Counted from the first letter of the stretch, positions 1 to 7,948 are shown. The stretch is 18,783 nucleotides of DNA from Chitinophagaceae bacterium (GCA_947447815.1 CANFLJ010000004.1:1-18783), one strand, 5' to 3'. Made by a program: numbers and translations. Notes: generated by a model from the letters alone, not told the origin.

Positions 1-128
1 AAGATACCATAAATTCACGAATATATTGCTCTGGTTATGTAAAATTCACCCTAAACGGCTGCGAAAATATGACACGGGATTGACAAATACTACTTTAATG
101 GTAAAAAAATTTTATTAAACAAATAAAA

Positions 129-210
129 AGGCATGATATTGGTCATAATTAGGCATGATTCTTAAACATAAGTAGCTGTAATTGATATTATAATGGTACT
201 GTAATGCCTA
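129..210. repeat. Short AGGCATGAT direct repeats with a distal inverted copy
   Basis: AGGCATGAT occurs at 129-137 and again at 151-159, 22 bases apart, which is about two helical turns. An inverted relative, ATGCCTA, lies at 204-210 and pairs with TAGGCAT at 150-156. The rest of 1-242 is AT-rich and shows no gene that I can support. It lies downstream of the toxin gene. The repeats could be binding sites for a gene to the left of the window, or chance in AT-rich DNA. Confidence 0.3.
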
Positions 211-242
211 AAAAAATAATCGAATAAGGAAATAGTTGATAT

Positions 243-506
243 TTATTGGTAATGTCCTTTACAACTAATAATCTGAATATTGCCTTCGGCTGATATTTGG
301 TATACCAATCTATGCTCCTCCGTTATTCTCCTACTCCAACATCCTTTCAGATTATGTTTCAGTGCCTCTGGTTTGCCTTTTCCATCAAAAGGTGTTCTGG
401 AAATATCCTTCAGTAATTCTGCTATCCGTTTAAAAATATTCTTATTGACAATTGCCCAATTAGTAAAATCCTCAAAGGCGTCTTTGTGAAAAACAAATTT
501 TGTCAT
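243..506 (-). CDS. yoeB: YoeB/Txe-type toxin, mRNA endonuclease of a toxin-antitoxin pair
   Basis: This 87-residue protein closely resembles YoeB, a RelE-fold endoribonuclease that cuts mRNA in the ribosomal A site. The diagnostic stretch RTPFDGKGKPEALKHNL (residues 37-53) and the WSRRITEEHRLVY block (57-69) are almost as in E. coli YoeB. From the known family, the catalytic residues map to Glu47, Arg66, His85 and Tyr86, and all are present, so the toxin looks intact. The length is normal (84-90 residues). The start codon lies 7 bases after the stop of the upstream antitoxin-like gene, which is the usual antitoxin-first operon. Free toxin would slow translation; the partner and the operon promoter presumably control it. 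Family assignment is very sure; activity is inferred. Confidence 0.95.
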   Translation of the reverse strand: MTKFVFHKDAFEDFTNWAIVNKNIFKRIAELLKDISRTPFDGKGKPEALKHNLKGCWSRRITEEHRLVYQISAEGNIQIISCKGHYQ

Positions 507-513
507 TTGTGGG

Positions 514-768
514 TTACAGTTTATCGAAAATTATATCGTCCAGTTGGGCATCAGTAAATGTGATGGAATTTTCTCCTTTGTTAACCTCGGAAAGGCATTT
601 TTCAAGTCGGGCAAGATGGGCCTGAGGTGTTTCGGTTTGTAATAAGTTGAAATCTTCTGCGACAGAAACGGAGATCTGTAATTGTTTACGATGCTTGAAT
701 AACTTTTTCAAGGAGTCTAGAAAATTGTTATCTAATTCATCCGGAGTGATTACAAATGTTGTTTCCAT
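514..768 (-). CDS. Putative antitoxin partner of the YoeB-type toxin
   Basis: This 84-residue acidic protein is not a recognisable YefM/Phd antitoxin. Its role is inferred from its place: it lies directly upstream of the YoeB-type toxin with a 7-base gap on the same strand. The N-terminus (ETTFVITPDELDNNFLDSLKKLF) looks like a strand followed by a helix. The C-terminus (FTDAQLDDIIFDKL) is acidic and amphipathic, as expected of a segment that wraps a basic toxin. The ATG at 766-768 is chosen over one 13 codons upstream, because the longer form would start before the candidate promoter box at 786-793. Small size, charge and position support an antitoxin; the family is unknown to me. Confidence 0.75.
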   Translation of the reverse strand: METTFVITPDELDNNFLDSLKKLFKHRKQLQISVSVAEDFNLLQTETPQAHLARLEKCLSEVNKGENSITFTDAQLDDIIFDKL

Positions 769-785
769 CTTAAAATCTTTATTCG

Positions 786-793
786 CAAATATA
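786..793 (-). promoter_or_regulatory. Candidate -7 promoter box of the toxin-antitoxin operon
   Basis: Read on the minus strand this is TATATTTG, a perfect match to the Bacteroidota -7 consensus TAnnTTTG. It is 17 bases upstream of the chosen antitoxin ATG and would give a leader of about 14 bases. No TTG was found at the usual 17-23 base spacing upstream, so it is only half of a canonical promoter. It would let the pair be expressed apart from the upstream surface-protein gene. Confidence 0.4.
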
Positions 794-832
794 ATACTTC
801 TTATCAATAATGATTACTCGGTAAATAAACCG

Positions 833-3481
833 CTATCTTATCAGTACAAAGGTTCCCTTCTTGAAAATAGTTTTACCCAGATAATCTATCCCTTCCGCCA
901 TAAATACATAACTGCTAGGGTCTTGTTTGGTTCCATTTATACTGCCATCCCATCCCCTATCAGCCGAACTGCTGGTAAATACCTGCTGTCCCCAGCGATT
1001 ATAGATTGTAAAGAAGTTTAGTTTTTTAATGCCTACCAGTATCGGTTTTATTACATCGTTCAGTCCATCACCATTGGGTGTAAATCCGGTAGGGATAAAA
1101 ATGTCGGGAGCCGTACGGTATACTATCACTTTTATCGTATCGCTACCCTTACAGGTTTCAGGCGAGGTAGCTACTGCCACATATTGTATAGAATCTATGC
1201 CTCCCGGAATGGTGGCTATCGGATTAAAAACGATGGTATTATTCAAAAAAGAGCCTGGCTGCCATTGTATACTATAGGTGGAATCCAGTCCTGTTGCATT
1301 TAGTTGCAGTGGTTGTCCTGCTACAATTGCCGTATCATTCCCTGCACTAAACACGATAGGGTCTATAACTTTTACCTTTATAGTATCGGTAACCTTTTTC
1401 TTACAATAGGAAGTATCCCAAACCGTCAACACATAATTGGTGGTACTTAAAGGACTGGCTACAGGGTTTAATGTACCATAATTACTAAGGGTAGTAATGG
1501 GCGACCAACTAAAATAATCACTCTTAACAGTACCCGACAAATATGCTTTAGTATCATAACATATTGCTGTATCCTTTCCTACTTTTACTTGTGGATAAGG
1601 TGCCACATGAATGGTGATAGAGGCATTATCCTGACATTTACCCAGGTTGGCTAGTACATGATACGTAGTGGTAACCACTGGAGATGCTTTGGGATATTTT
1701 ACCGCACTATCATTCAATCCTGTAGAGGGGGTCCAGATATAACTCAAAGCATAACTGACAGGTGTAAGCGTTATACTATCCGTCTTACACAGATTATCGT
1801 CTTTTACCAATGCTACTGAAATAAAATCCAGCACATTTACTTTTATATGAGCACTATCCACACAGCCCTTTTCCGAAACGGTAACCGTATACACCGTAGT
1901 ATCTTTAGGAAAAACGGTAGGATTGGCCGTATTGGCTGAAATGATATTATAGGCAGGAGTCCACTTAAAGGTTGCTCCTGCAGTACTCTGCGCTATCAAT
2001 GGCAGACTATCAATACTACAGATGAGGGTATCTTTAAACGGTAGATTCAAATACGGTTTATCATTCACCATAACTGTCTTAATGGTATCTGCAGTACATC
2101 CCTGATTACTGGCTATACTTAATTTTACAGTATAGCTTCCCGCCGTAGTATACTGATAGCTTGGTTTTACTGTAGTAGTAGTATCGGTTGTAATACCCGC
2201 TACCCCAAAATCCCAGAGATAGCCAAACGCTGAACCACTCTTGCCCGGACTGGTAAGATTGGTAAAACTAAAAGGAGACTGATAGCAACTACCCTGTGCC
2301 GTAAAGTTGGCTTTTAATCCAGGATATACTTTTACTTTAGTCTGGGCCGAATCGGTACAGCCTAAGGTATTAGATACTTTTAATTTTACAACATAAGTTC
2401 CCGAATCTGCATAGGTATAACTGGCAACCGGAGCGGTAGACGTATCTTTAGTAGCAGTAGTTACCCCAAAATCCCAGAGGTAACTCGTGATGTTGCTGGC
2501 AGAAGACAGGTTTTGAAACAACTCCGTATAATTAGTACAGTTCAGCACCGTAGCAGGCAAGGTAGCAGCACTCAGACTACAATTATTTACATACAGCTGC
2601 AGTTCTTTCTTTACCGTATTTATCTTCACCCCATTGCGCCATTCCGTTACATATACGGCCAGCACAAACTCTCCAGTAGTAGCCGGTGCAGTTCCCGATA
2701 TCATTCCTGTAGCGGCATCAATGGTTACACTGGGGCCCAACGGACTGGTACCACTATATCCACTACTGTACGAAAGGGCAGTATAAGGAGGATTAGAAGG
2801 AGGATTATAGACCGTGCCAGGATTAGCATTAGCCACATCTAATCCACTATTAAAAGAGTAAGATAAAGAATCTCCATCCGCATCTATAGCGCTGAATTGA
2901 TACTGAAAAGCAGCGTTATGACAGATGATGGTGGTATCCTTAAATACAAACGCAGGGCTGTTGTTGATATGATAATCCACCCCACCAATGTTACCCGGAA
3001 TAGCATTGGTAAAAGTAATACCCGTATTGCCCGAATTAACCACATTTACAATGCCACTGCTTCTTCTAGAATCCTGAATAGCCAGTATATAGCCATTGGT
3101 ATTATTGGCAACCGTAATTGTAGAATGATAGGTAAATAACTTAAAACAAACCGAAGGAGGATTACTTAAGCAAGGACTATAAGATGTTTTAGAAACCGAT
3201 ACCTGACCAGTATTGGCAATAGTACGGGTAGAAACAAGGGCATGGGAAACAGCATCAAAAATACCCACATACACCTGCTGTACCGAGGTAGCAGGATATG
3301 GTACCGATGCATCGCAGGTAACCAGTATATAGGTAGTAATATCGTAGGTAGTGGTTTTAGCAGCCGTATCGCTGCTCAGGTATTTATATTCTATCCACCC
3401 CCCTTTTATATGCAATGCACTAGCCGAAAATACGGTTGAAACAATCAACAATAAAGCCAGCAGTATTCTTTTCAATCCCAT
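833..3481 (-). CDS. Secreted PKD/Ig-like surface protein with T9SS type B (gliding-associated) C-terminal domain
   Basis: The 882-residue precursor starts with a clear signal peptide (residues 1-22, hydrophobic LLALLLIVSTVFSASA). Residues 23-180 form an N-terminal beta-rich domain beginning HIKGGWIEYKYL. A cadherin/Ig-type calcium-site-like motif, DADGDSLSY, is at 200-208. Two PKD domains follow, at about 312-387 and 390-474, each with YLWDFG and a GTYVVKLKV-like strand. Four Ig-like modules (about 475-552, 553-627, 628-707, 708-788) carry W-P signatures. The C-terminus (794-882; FIPTGFTPNGDGLND, YNRWGQQVF, GWDG) is the gliding motility-associated C-terminal domain used as a type B sorting signal. 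Known family behaviour: export by Sec, then by the type IX system to the surface or medium. The ligand is unknown. It ends 64 bases before the antitoxin. Confidence 0.9.
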   Translation of the reverse strand: MGLKRILLALLLIVSTVFSASALHIKGGWIEYKYLSSDTAAKTTTYDITTYILVTCDASVPYPATSVQQVYVGIFDAVSHALVSTRTIANTGQVSVSKTSYSPCLSNPPSVCFKLFTYHSTITVANNTNGYILAIQDSRRSSGIVNVVNSGNTGITFTNAIPGNIGGVDYHINNSPAFVFKDTTIICHNAAFQYQFSAIDADGDSLSYSFNSGLDVANANPGTVYNPPSNPPYTALSYSSGYSGTSPLGPSVTIDAATGMISGTAPATTGEFVLAVYVTEWRNGVKINTVKKELQLYVNNCSLSAATLPATVLNCTNYTELFQNLSSASNITSYLWDFGVTTATKDTSTAPVASYTYADSGTYVVKLKVSNTLGCTDSAQTKVKVYPGLKANFTAQGSCYQSPFSFTNLTSPGKSGSAFGYLWDFGVAGITTDTTTTVKPSYQYTTAGSYTVKLSIASNQGCTADTIKTVMVNDKPYLNLPFKDTLICSIDSLPLIAQSTAGATFKWTPAYNIISANTANPTVFPKDTTVYTVTVSEKGCVDSAHIKVNVLDFISVALVKDDNLCKTDSITLTPVSYALSYIWTPSTGLNDSAVKYPKASPVVTTTYHVLANLGKCQDNASITIHVAPYPQVKVGKDTAICYDTKAYLSGTVKSDYFSWSPITTLSNYGTLNPVASPLSTTNYVLTVWDTSYCKKKVTDTIKVKVIDPIVFSAGNDTAIVAGQPLQLNATGLDSTYSIQWQPGSFLNNTIVFNPIATIPGGIDSIQYVAVATSPETCKGSDTIKVIVYRTAPDIFIPTGFTPNGDGLNDVIKPILVGIKKLNFFTIYNRWGQQVFTSSSADRGWDGSINGTKQDPSSYVFMAEGIDYLGKTIFKKGTFVLIR

Positions 3482-3603
3482 GTAAATGTTTGTATGTGTA
3501 TTAGACTACAATCCTATCCAAATCCTTTAAACACAAAAGAGATAACCGTTAAGGGTTATATTGCTGTATGATGAATTGTTAAAAAGGGAGACGTTAGAAT
3601 ACA

Positions 3604-3666
3604 AGTTGCCAGTTGCTGGTTTCAGGTTGCACGTTACTGGTTACTAGTAACTGGAAACCTGCAACC
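3604..3666. repeat. Palindromic array of nine degenerate heptamers (GGTTRCN)
   Basis: Six 7-base units of the form (A/G/C)GTTNCN run left to right (AGTTGCC, AGTTGCT, GGTTTCA and so on). They are followed by three units in reverse-complement form (AGTAACT, GGAAACC, TGCAACC). The switch makes a 44-base imperfect palindrome at 3624-3667, centred on ACTAGT at 3643-3648, with four mismatched pairs. It lies just past the 3' end of the HAD gene and upstream of the surface-protein gene. No open frame is supported here. Function unknown. Confidence 0.85.
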
Positions 3667-3674
3667 TGTATTAC

Positions 3675-3706
3675 TTTGTGCCTAAGTGCCTCGTTGCCTT
3701 TGTGCC
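3675..3706. repeat. Four tandem octamers of type TTTGTGCC
   Basis: Four 8-base units stand head to tail: TTTGTGCC, TAAGTGCC, TCGTTGCC, TTTGTGCC. The array begins nine bases after the heptamer array and ends six bases before the stop codon of the HAD gene. The period (8) differs from its neighbour (7), so these are two separate arrays side by side. Confidence 0.8.
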
Positions 3707-3711
3707 TTGTA

Positions 3712-4410
3712 TTAAAATATCCCCTCCAGTTCTTCCAGATGATGAATAGTATAAGTAGGTTTTACATCTTTAACCGCTGCATTGATATGGTTTACAAATA
3801 TAGCATCCCATCCAGCATTCATAGCGCCTTTTATATCGGCTTCTATGTTATCGCCAATCATAATGCTCTCTGCTACTGCAGCGCCGGATTGTTGAAGGGC
3901 AAAGTCGAAGATTTCTTTGTTGGGTTTGAGGCTACTCGCCCCTTCGGAGGTAATTACTTTATCAAAATAATGCGCCATATTGCTGTTCTGCAGTTTGCCA
4001 AATTGTACCTGTTCAAAACCGTTGGTAATAAGGTGAAGCGTATAATTTTTCTTTTTCAGGTATTCCAGTATCTCTATGGTATGAGGAAATATGTTGCGCT
4101 TGGTAGGTAGTATCTGCAAAAATTCTACCGATAATTTTCTGGACAGTACATCATCTGCAATCTTAAATTCCAGCAGGGCAAGCCACATTCTTTTCCATCT
4201 TAGCTCCTCTTGTTTTATAAACCCCTTAGTGTACCTATCCCATAGGCGGTGATTATGAAAGCTATAATGATTAAAGAAATCTTCAAAGCTGGTCACCCCC
4301 CTTTCGCTCAGGTTGTTGGTACTGTATAGCTCCTGAAGGGTTTCTCTCGAGTTGGTCTCAAAATCCCACAAAGTATGATCCAGGTCAAAAAACAAGTGAC
4401 GGTATTGCAT
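3712..4410 (-). CDS. YjjG-family HAD hydrolase, noncanonical pyrimidine nucleotidase
   Basis: This is a 232-residue haloacid dehalogenase-type phosphatase. HAD motif I is FDLDHTLWDF with the nucleophile Asp9 and acid Asp11. Motif II is LITNGF (Thr129). The motif III lysine is Lys162 in SSLKPNKEIF. Motif IV is MIGDNIEADIKGAMNAG with Asp187 and Asp192. The helical cap lies at about residues 20-100. TLWDF with the GFEQVQFGKL stretch is typical of the YjjG/YfnB subfamily, which hydrolyses nucleoside monophosphates and helps remove non-canonical pyrimidines (known family role). Length is normal. It starts at ATG 4408-4410, downstream of the 42-bp repeat region, with no clear promoter box, and appears to be a single-gene unit. 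Confidence 0.9.
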   Translation of the reverse strand: MQYRHLFFDLDHTLWDFETNSRETLQELYSTNNLSERGVTSFEDFFNHYSFHNHRLWDRYTKGFIKQEELRWKRMWLALLEFKIADDVLSRKLSVEFLQILPTKRNIFPHTIEILEYLKKKNYTLHLITNGFEQVQFGKLQNSNMAHYFDKVITSEGASSLKPNKEIFDFALQQSGAAVAESIMIGDNIEADIKGAMNAGWDAIFVNHINAAVKDVKPTYTIHHLEELEGIF

Positions 4411-4574
4411 GCGTTTCTATTCGTTCGGTAAAAAGCAAAAGAAAGGAATTATAATAGATGATGCGTTGTGTTCTTTATAGGGAGTAAAATACTCTCATCA
4501 AAAGTAACAAGTAATCATAGTGGCAATAAAATTTAGGGGTCGTTGGGTGGGGAAGCGAAAGATTTAACTATTGC

Positions 4575-4840
4575 TTCAATAGACATCACTATGCGAGCGA
4601 AGAGTAGCTAAATGGATTCAATAGGCATCATTATGCGAGCGAAGAGTAGTGAAATGGATTCAATAGACATCACTATGCGAGCAAAGGGTAGCTAAATGGA
4701 TTCAATAGACATCACTATGCGAGCAAAGGGTAGCTAAATGGATTCAATAGGCATCACTATGCGAGCGAAGGGTAGCTAAATGGATTCAATAGGCATCACT
4801 ATGCCAGCAAAGGGTAGTGAAATGGATTCAGTAGATCATT
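4575..4840. repeat. Six 42-bp tandem repeats plus a partial seventh (VNTR-like)
   Basis: Six head-to-tail 42-base units start at 4575, 4617, 4659, 4701, 4743 and 4785, each opening with TTCAATAG. A partial copy follows at 4827-4840. Units 3 and 4 are identical; the others differ at a few fixed positions (AGAC/AGGC, GCGAAG/GCAAAG, TAGCTA/TAGTGA). Where the unit ends in TAGTGA (units 2 and 6) it can pair with TCACTA (TCATTA in unit 2) around a 13-base loop. Every unit has stop codons in all six frames, so the array is non-coding although 42 is divisible by three. It lies in the 570-base gene-free stretch 4411-4980, between the fabI terminator and the HAD gene. I see nothing definite in 4411-4574. 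Confidence 0.95.
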
Positions 4841-4897
4841 TTTTGGGCAAAAGAAAACTGACAATCTAAAAAAGAATTAAATTATCTATTCAAATAT

Positions 4898-4929
4898 AAA
4901 AAAATCCCAAGAGCTATAAGCTCCAGGGA
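4898..4929 (-). terminator. Rho-independent terminator of the fabI end of the operon
   Basis: On the minus strand, TCCC and GAGCT pair with AGCTC and GGGA around a TAT loop, with a small internal TG/TT mismatch. A run of seven T follows. It is 52 bases past the fabI stop codon. The plus-strand reading lacks a T tract after the stem, so it acts for the minus strand only. Confidence 0.8.
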
Positions 4930-4980
4930 CTAAATATTTAAATGCAAATTGCGTTAAGCGTTATGCTTTCGGCATATTCA

Positions 4981-5796
4981 CTACATTTCCTTCATCATAT
5001 CTATTACCGCATGCGATACGCCGGTAAAGCTAAATCCTCCATCATGGAAAAGATTTTGCATGGTTACATAACGGGTAAGATCCGAGAATAAGGATACACA
5101 GTAGTCAGCACATGCATCGGCATCGGCATTGCCCAATGGACTCATCTTATCGGCATATACCAGGAATCCGTCAAAACCCTTCACCCCACTACCAGCAGTA
5201 GTCATGGTAGGCGATTGCGATACGGTGTTTACACGTACTTTGCTCTTCACACCAAAATGATATCCAAAGCTACGTGCAATACTTTCCAGCAAAGCTTTAG
5301 CATCGGCCATCTCGTTGTAATCAGGGAATACTCTTTGAGCGGCTATATAGCTAAGGGCCACAATGCTACCCCATTCTTTCATTGCATTCTTTTCGTAAGC
5401 CACCTGACAAACTCTATGAAGACTAACAGCAGATATATCCAGTGTTTTCAGTTCCCACTCATGGTTCAGGTTGGTATAAGGATTGCCCTTTCTTACGTTG
5501 ATACTCATTCCTACACTGTGCAGGATGAAATCGATCTGTCCACCAAAATGCTCCATCGATTTAGTGATCAGATTTTCAATGTCTTCCATATTGGTTACAT
5601 CCGCAGGAATGATTGGTGCATTTATCTTTTCGCCCAATTGATTGATCTCTCCAAAACGCATAGCAATAGGGGCGTTGGTCAAAACTATTTCAGCACCTTG
5701 TTCATGACATTTTACAGCAGTCTTCCAAGCCAGAGAATGTTCATTTAAGGCTCCGAAAATAATTCCCTTTTTCCCTTTTAATAAGTTGTTCGACAT
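4981..5796 (-). CDS. fabI: Enoyl-[acyl-carrier-protein] reductase (NADH), divergent FabI
   Basis: FabI reduces the trans-2-enoyl-ACP double bond in the last step of each fatty acid elongation round, in the cytoplasm. The 271-residue protein is a short-chain dehydrogenase-fold enzyme. The N-terminal dinucleotide region is KGIIFGALNEHSLAW (10-24), the FabI-type variant of the glycine-rich loop. HSVGMS (93-98) matches the FabI cofactor/inhibitor loop. The catalytic set is Tyr150, Tyr160 and Lys167 in LSYIAAQRVFPDYNEMADAK, with the required Y-x6-K spacing. The C-terminus has FHDGGFSFTG, a FabI hallmark. It follows rnc after 64 bases and is closed by a hairpin terminator, so it is probably last in the acpP-fabF-rnc-fabI unit, though a separate promoter is possible. 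Confidence 0.93.
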   Translation of the reverse strand: MSNNLLKGKKGIIFGALNEHSLAWKTAVKCHEQGAEIVLTNAPIAMRFGEINQLGEKINAPIIPADVTNMEDIENLITKSMEHFGGQIDFILHSVGMSINVRKGNPYTNLNHEWELKTLDISAVSLHRVCQVAYEKNAMKEWGSIVALSYIAAQRVFPDYNEMADAKALLESIARSFGYHFGVKSKVRVNTVSQSPTMTTAGSGVKGFDGFLVYADKMSPLGNADADACADYCVSLFSDLTRYVTMQNLFHDGGFSFTGVSHAVIDMMKEM

Positions 5797-5860
5797 ATAG
5801 TCTGCGATTTATTTTTTGTAAAGCTAATCTAACAGTAAGCTGCAAATTAACTGTTTATTT

Positions 5861-6589
5861 CTATTTGTTGTTGTCTGTTGTTGGTAATCCAAGTTTTTCT
5901 ACCGCTAATTGTGCCGCCACAAGACTAGCATCTTTCTTGGTAAAACCCTTTCCTACCGATATTATTTCGCCATCCAGCATGGTATGCATTACAAATAACC
6001 GTCTGCCCGATTCGTATTTTTCTTCTGCAAGATCAAAACTAAGCACTTTATTATTTTTACTGGCCCAGCCTATAAGTTTATTCTTTAAGTTGATATCTAT
6101 CAGCTCCAGATTATCTACAAACATATGCGGAATAACCAGGTGTTTTAGTATCCACTTATGCGTTTTTATATATCCTTTGTCCAGATAAATAGCACCTACT
6201 ACCGCTTCCAGTGTATTGCCAAAAATATGACTGTTTTTAAGAGAGCTATCAATCTTATTATAAAGGGTGATTTTTTTTAATCCAATCTTCAAAGCGATAT
6301 CATTCAGTTGCTGCCTATTGACCATCTTGCTTCTCATTTCGGTCAGAAAACCTTCGCCTTTATAGGGATATCTTTTAAAAAGATAATCAGCCACTACCGA
6401 ACTTAGTACAGCATCGCCAAGATATTCCAGTCTTTCGTTATTCGACTCTGGAGCATCTTTTACGGAACGATGGCTTAGTGCAGTAATATACAGATTGATA
6501 TTAGAGGGGTTCAATCCTAATAGTTTCTTAATTTCTTTTTTGAAACTATCGGCATCATTTGTGGTAAAAAAATGCTTGAAGAATTGCAC
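5861..6589 (-). CDS. rnc: Ribonuclease III
   Basis: RNase III cuts double-stranded RNA and matures rRNA and some mRNAs. The signature NERLEYLGDA is at residues 51-60, giving the catalytic Glu55/Asp59 pair. The second active-site block is GNTLEAVVGAIYLD (124-137) with Glu128. The position of E. coli Asp114 is Asn125, which I believe is common in this phylum. A double-stranded-RNA-binding domain covers about 168-236 (GFTKKDASLVAAQLAVEKL). The 242-residue length is normal. The start is GTG (6587-6589), directly after the fabF TAA with no gap; the next in-frame ATG would remove the catalytic signature. This arrangement suggests translational coupling to fabF. Confidence 0.95.
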   Translation of the reverse strand: MQFFKHFFTTNDADSFKKEIKKLLGLNPSNINLYITALSHRSVKDAPESNNERLEYLGDAVLSSVVADYLFKRYPYKGEGFLTEMRSKMVNRQQLNDIALKIGLKKITLYNKIDSSLKNSHIFGNTLEAVVGAIYLDKGYIKTHKWILKHLVIPHMFVDNLELIDINLKNKLIGWASKNNKVLSFDLAEEKYESGRRLFVMHTMLDGEIISVGKGFTKKDASLVAAQLAVEKLGLPTTDNNK

Positions 6590-7843
6590 TTACCCTTTAT
6601 ATTTTTTTACAATAACACAAGCGTTATGTCCACCAAACCCAAAAGTATTACTTAAGGCAGCGTTCACAGTACGTTTTTGTGCTTTGTTGAAGGTGAAATT
6701 CAATTTTGGATCCAAATCAGGATCGTCTGTAAAGTGATTGATAGTTGGAGGAATGATATCGTTTACTACTGCCTGAATACAAGCAATAGCTTCTATAGCA
6801 CCAGCAGCACCCAGACAGTGACCTGTCATAGATTTTGTAGCACTGATATTTAAATTATAAGCATGATCTCCAAATACACTCAGGATTGCTTTCGCTTCTG
6901 CTATATCGCCCAGTGGAGTAGAAGTACCATGGGTATTGATATAGTCGATATCTTCTGCTTTCATGCCAGCATCTTCCAATGCAGCAAGCATTACATTTTT
7001 AGCACCCAATCCTTCCGGATGAGGGGCAGTAATATGGTGAGCATCTGCTGTAGCGCCACCACCGGCAATTTCGCAATAAATTTTTGCGCCTCTTGCTAAT
7101 GCGTGTTCTAATTCTTCCAGTACTACTATACCAGCACCTTCGCCCATGATAAAACCATCACGGTCTTTATCATAAGGACGAGAAGCGGTTTTAGGATCAT
7201 CGTTTCTTTCGCTCATTGCTTTCATAGCGTTGAAACCACCTACACCAGCTTCGCTGATAACGGCCTCGCTACCACCACTAACAATAATATCAGCTTTACC
7301 TAATTGTAATAGATTATAAGCAGATATAATAGCGTTGGTACTACTGGCACAGGCACTTACTACGGCAAAATTTGGTCCTCTTAAATTATGTCTCATGGAA
7401 ATCTGACCTGCAGCAATATCCAGAATCATTTTAGGGATGAAGAAAGGATTGAATCTTGGTGTTCCATCACCTTTGGCAAATTCTGTTACTTCATTTTGAA
7501 AAGTAATTAAACCACCAATACCACTAGCTACCACAACACCAATACGATCAGGATTAATATTATCCTGATTTAGTCCGGCATCCAGCATAGCCTGGTCGCT
7601 TGCCACAAGAGCAAACTGGGTAAAACGATCAATTTTTCTAGCTTCCTTCCTGTCTAAATAAACAGTAGGATCCCAGTTCTTTACTTCACAGGCAAACTTT
7701 GTTCGAAACTTCGAGGCATCAAACTGAGTAATCATGTCGGCACCGGATACTCCATCTACTAGGTTAGTCCAAAATTCATCTAATGTTTTGCCTAATGGTG
7801 TAACAGCACCAATACCTGTGATAACAACTCTTTTCAATTCCAT
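6590..7843 (-). CDS. fabF: 3-oxoacyl-[acyl-carrier-protein] synthase II
   Basis: FabF condenses malonyl-ACP with a growing acyl-ACP, extending the chain by two carbons. The 417-residue thiolase-fold protein has the expected Cys-His-His active site: Cys165 in VVSACASSTNAI, His305 in INTHGTSTPLGD and His342 in KSMTGHCLGAAGA, with Lys337 beside it. The N-terminus (KRVVITGIGAVTPLG) and C-terminal GFGGHNA (402-408) are typical of FabF, and its length fits. It lies 105 bases downstream of acpP, its substrate carrier, and its stop codon abuts the rnc start. The spacer upstream holds a nested hairpin that ends about 20 bases before the ATG and may affect translation or processing. Confidence 0.97.
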   Translation of the reverse strand: MELKRVVITGIGAVTPLGKTLDEFWTNLVDGVSGADMITQFDASKFRTKFACEVKNWDPTVYLDRKEARKIDRFTQFALVASDQAMLDAGLNQDNINPDRIGVVVASGIGGLITFQNEVTEFAKGDGTPRFNPFFIPKMILDIAAGQISMRHNLRGPNFAVVSACASSTNAIISAYNLLQLGKADIIVSGGSEAVISEAGVGGFNAMKAMSERNDDPKTASRPYDKDRDGFIMGEGAGIVVLEELEHALARGAKIYCEIAGGGATADAHHITAPHPEGLGAKNVMLAALEDAGMKAEDIDYINTHGTSTPLGDIAEAKAILSVFGDHAYNLNISATKSMTGHCLGAAGAIEAIACIQAVVNDIIPPTINHFTDDPDLDPKLNFTFNKAQKRTVNAALSNTFGFGGHNACVIVKKYKG

Positions 7844-7863
7844 ATGAGAAGCCGTTTAAGTTA

Positions 7864-7917
7864 TAATCCGCCCAACAGCAGCAGCTTAGATTGTAAGCGC
7901 TATTGAAAGGCGGATTA
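7864..7917 (-). promoter_or_regulatory. Nested hairpin in the acpP-fabF spacer
   Basis: A perfect 9-base inverted repeat (TAATCCGCC at 7864-7872, GGCGGATTA at 7909-7917) encloses a second stem. The inner stem pairs 7880-7887 with 7895-7901 and has a one-base bulge. No T tract follows on either strand, so it is not a usual terminator. It is transcribed within the acpP-fabF-rnc unit and ends 20 bases before the fabF start. It may be an RNA processing site, a stabiliser of the acpP 3' end, or a translational control element (inference). Confidence 0.6.
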
Positions 7918-7948
7918 GATTATTCCATTTTAAACTATAAAGTAATTC

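Noticed and set aside
769..807. Longer antitoxin frame from ATG at 807
   Set aside because: It would start upstream of the candidate -7 box at 786-793, and the extra 13 residues add no recognisable feature.
4575..4840. CRISPR array
   Set aside because: The 42-base units are directly adjacent with no unique spacers, and no cas genes are in the window.
5215..5748. Open frame of 177 codons opposite fabI, and similar long frames opposite other genes (3613-4110, 647-1021)
   Set aside because: Their translations have no domain-like composition and they lie antisense to well-supported genes.
7864..7917. Terminator after acpP
   Set aside because: The stem is followed by mixed sequence, not a T run, on either strand.
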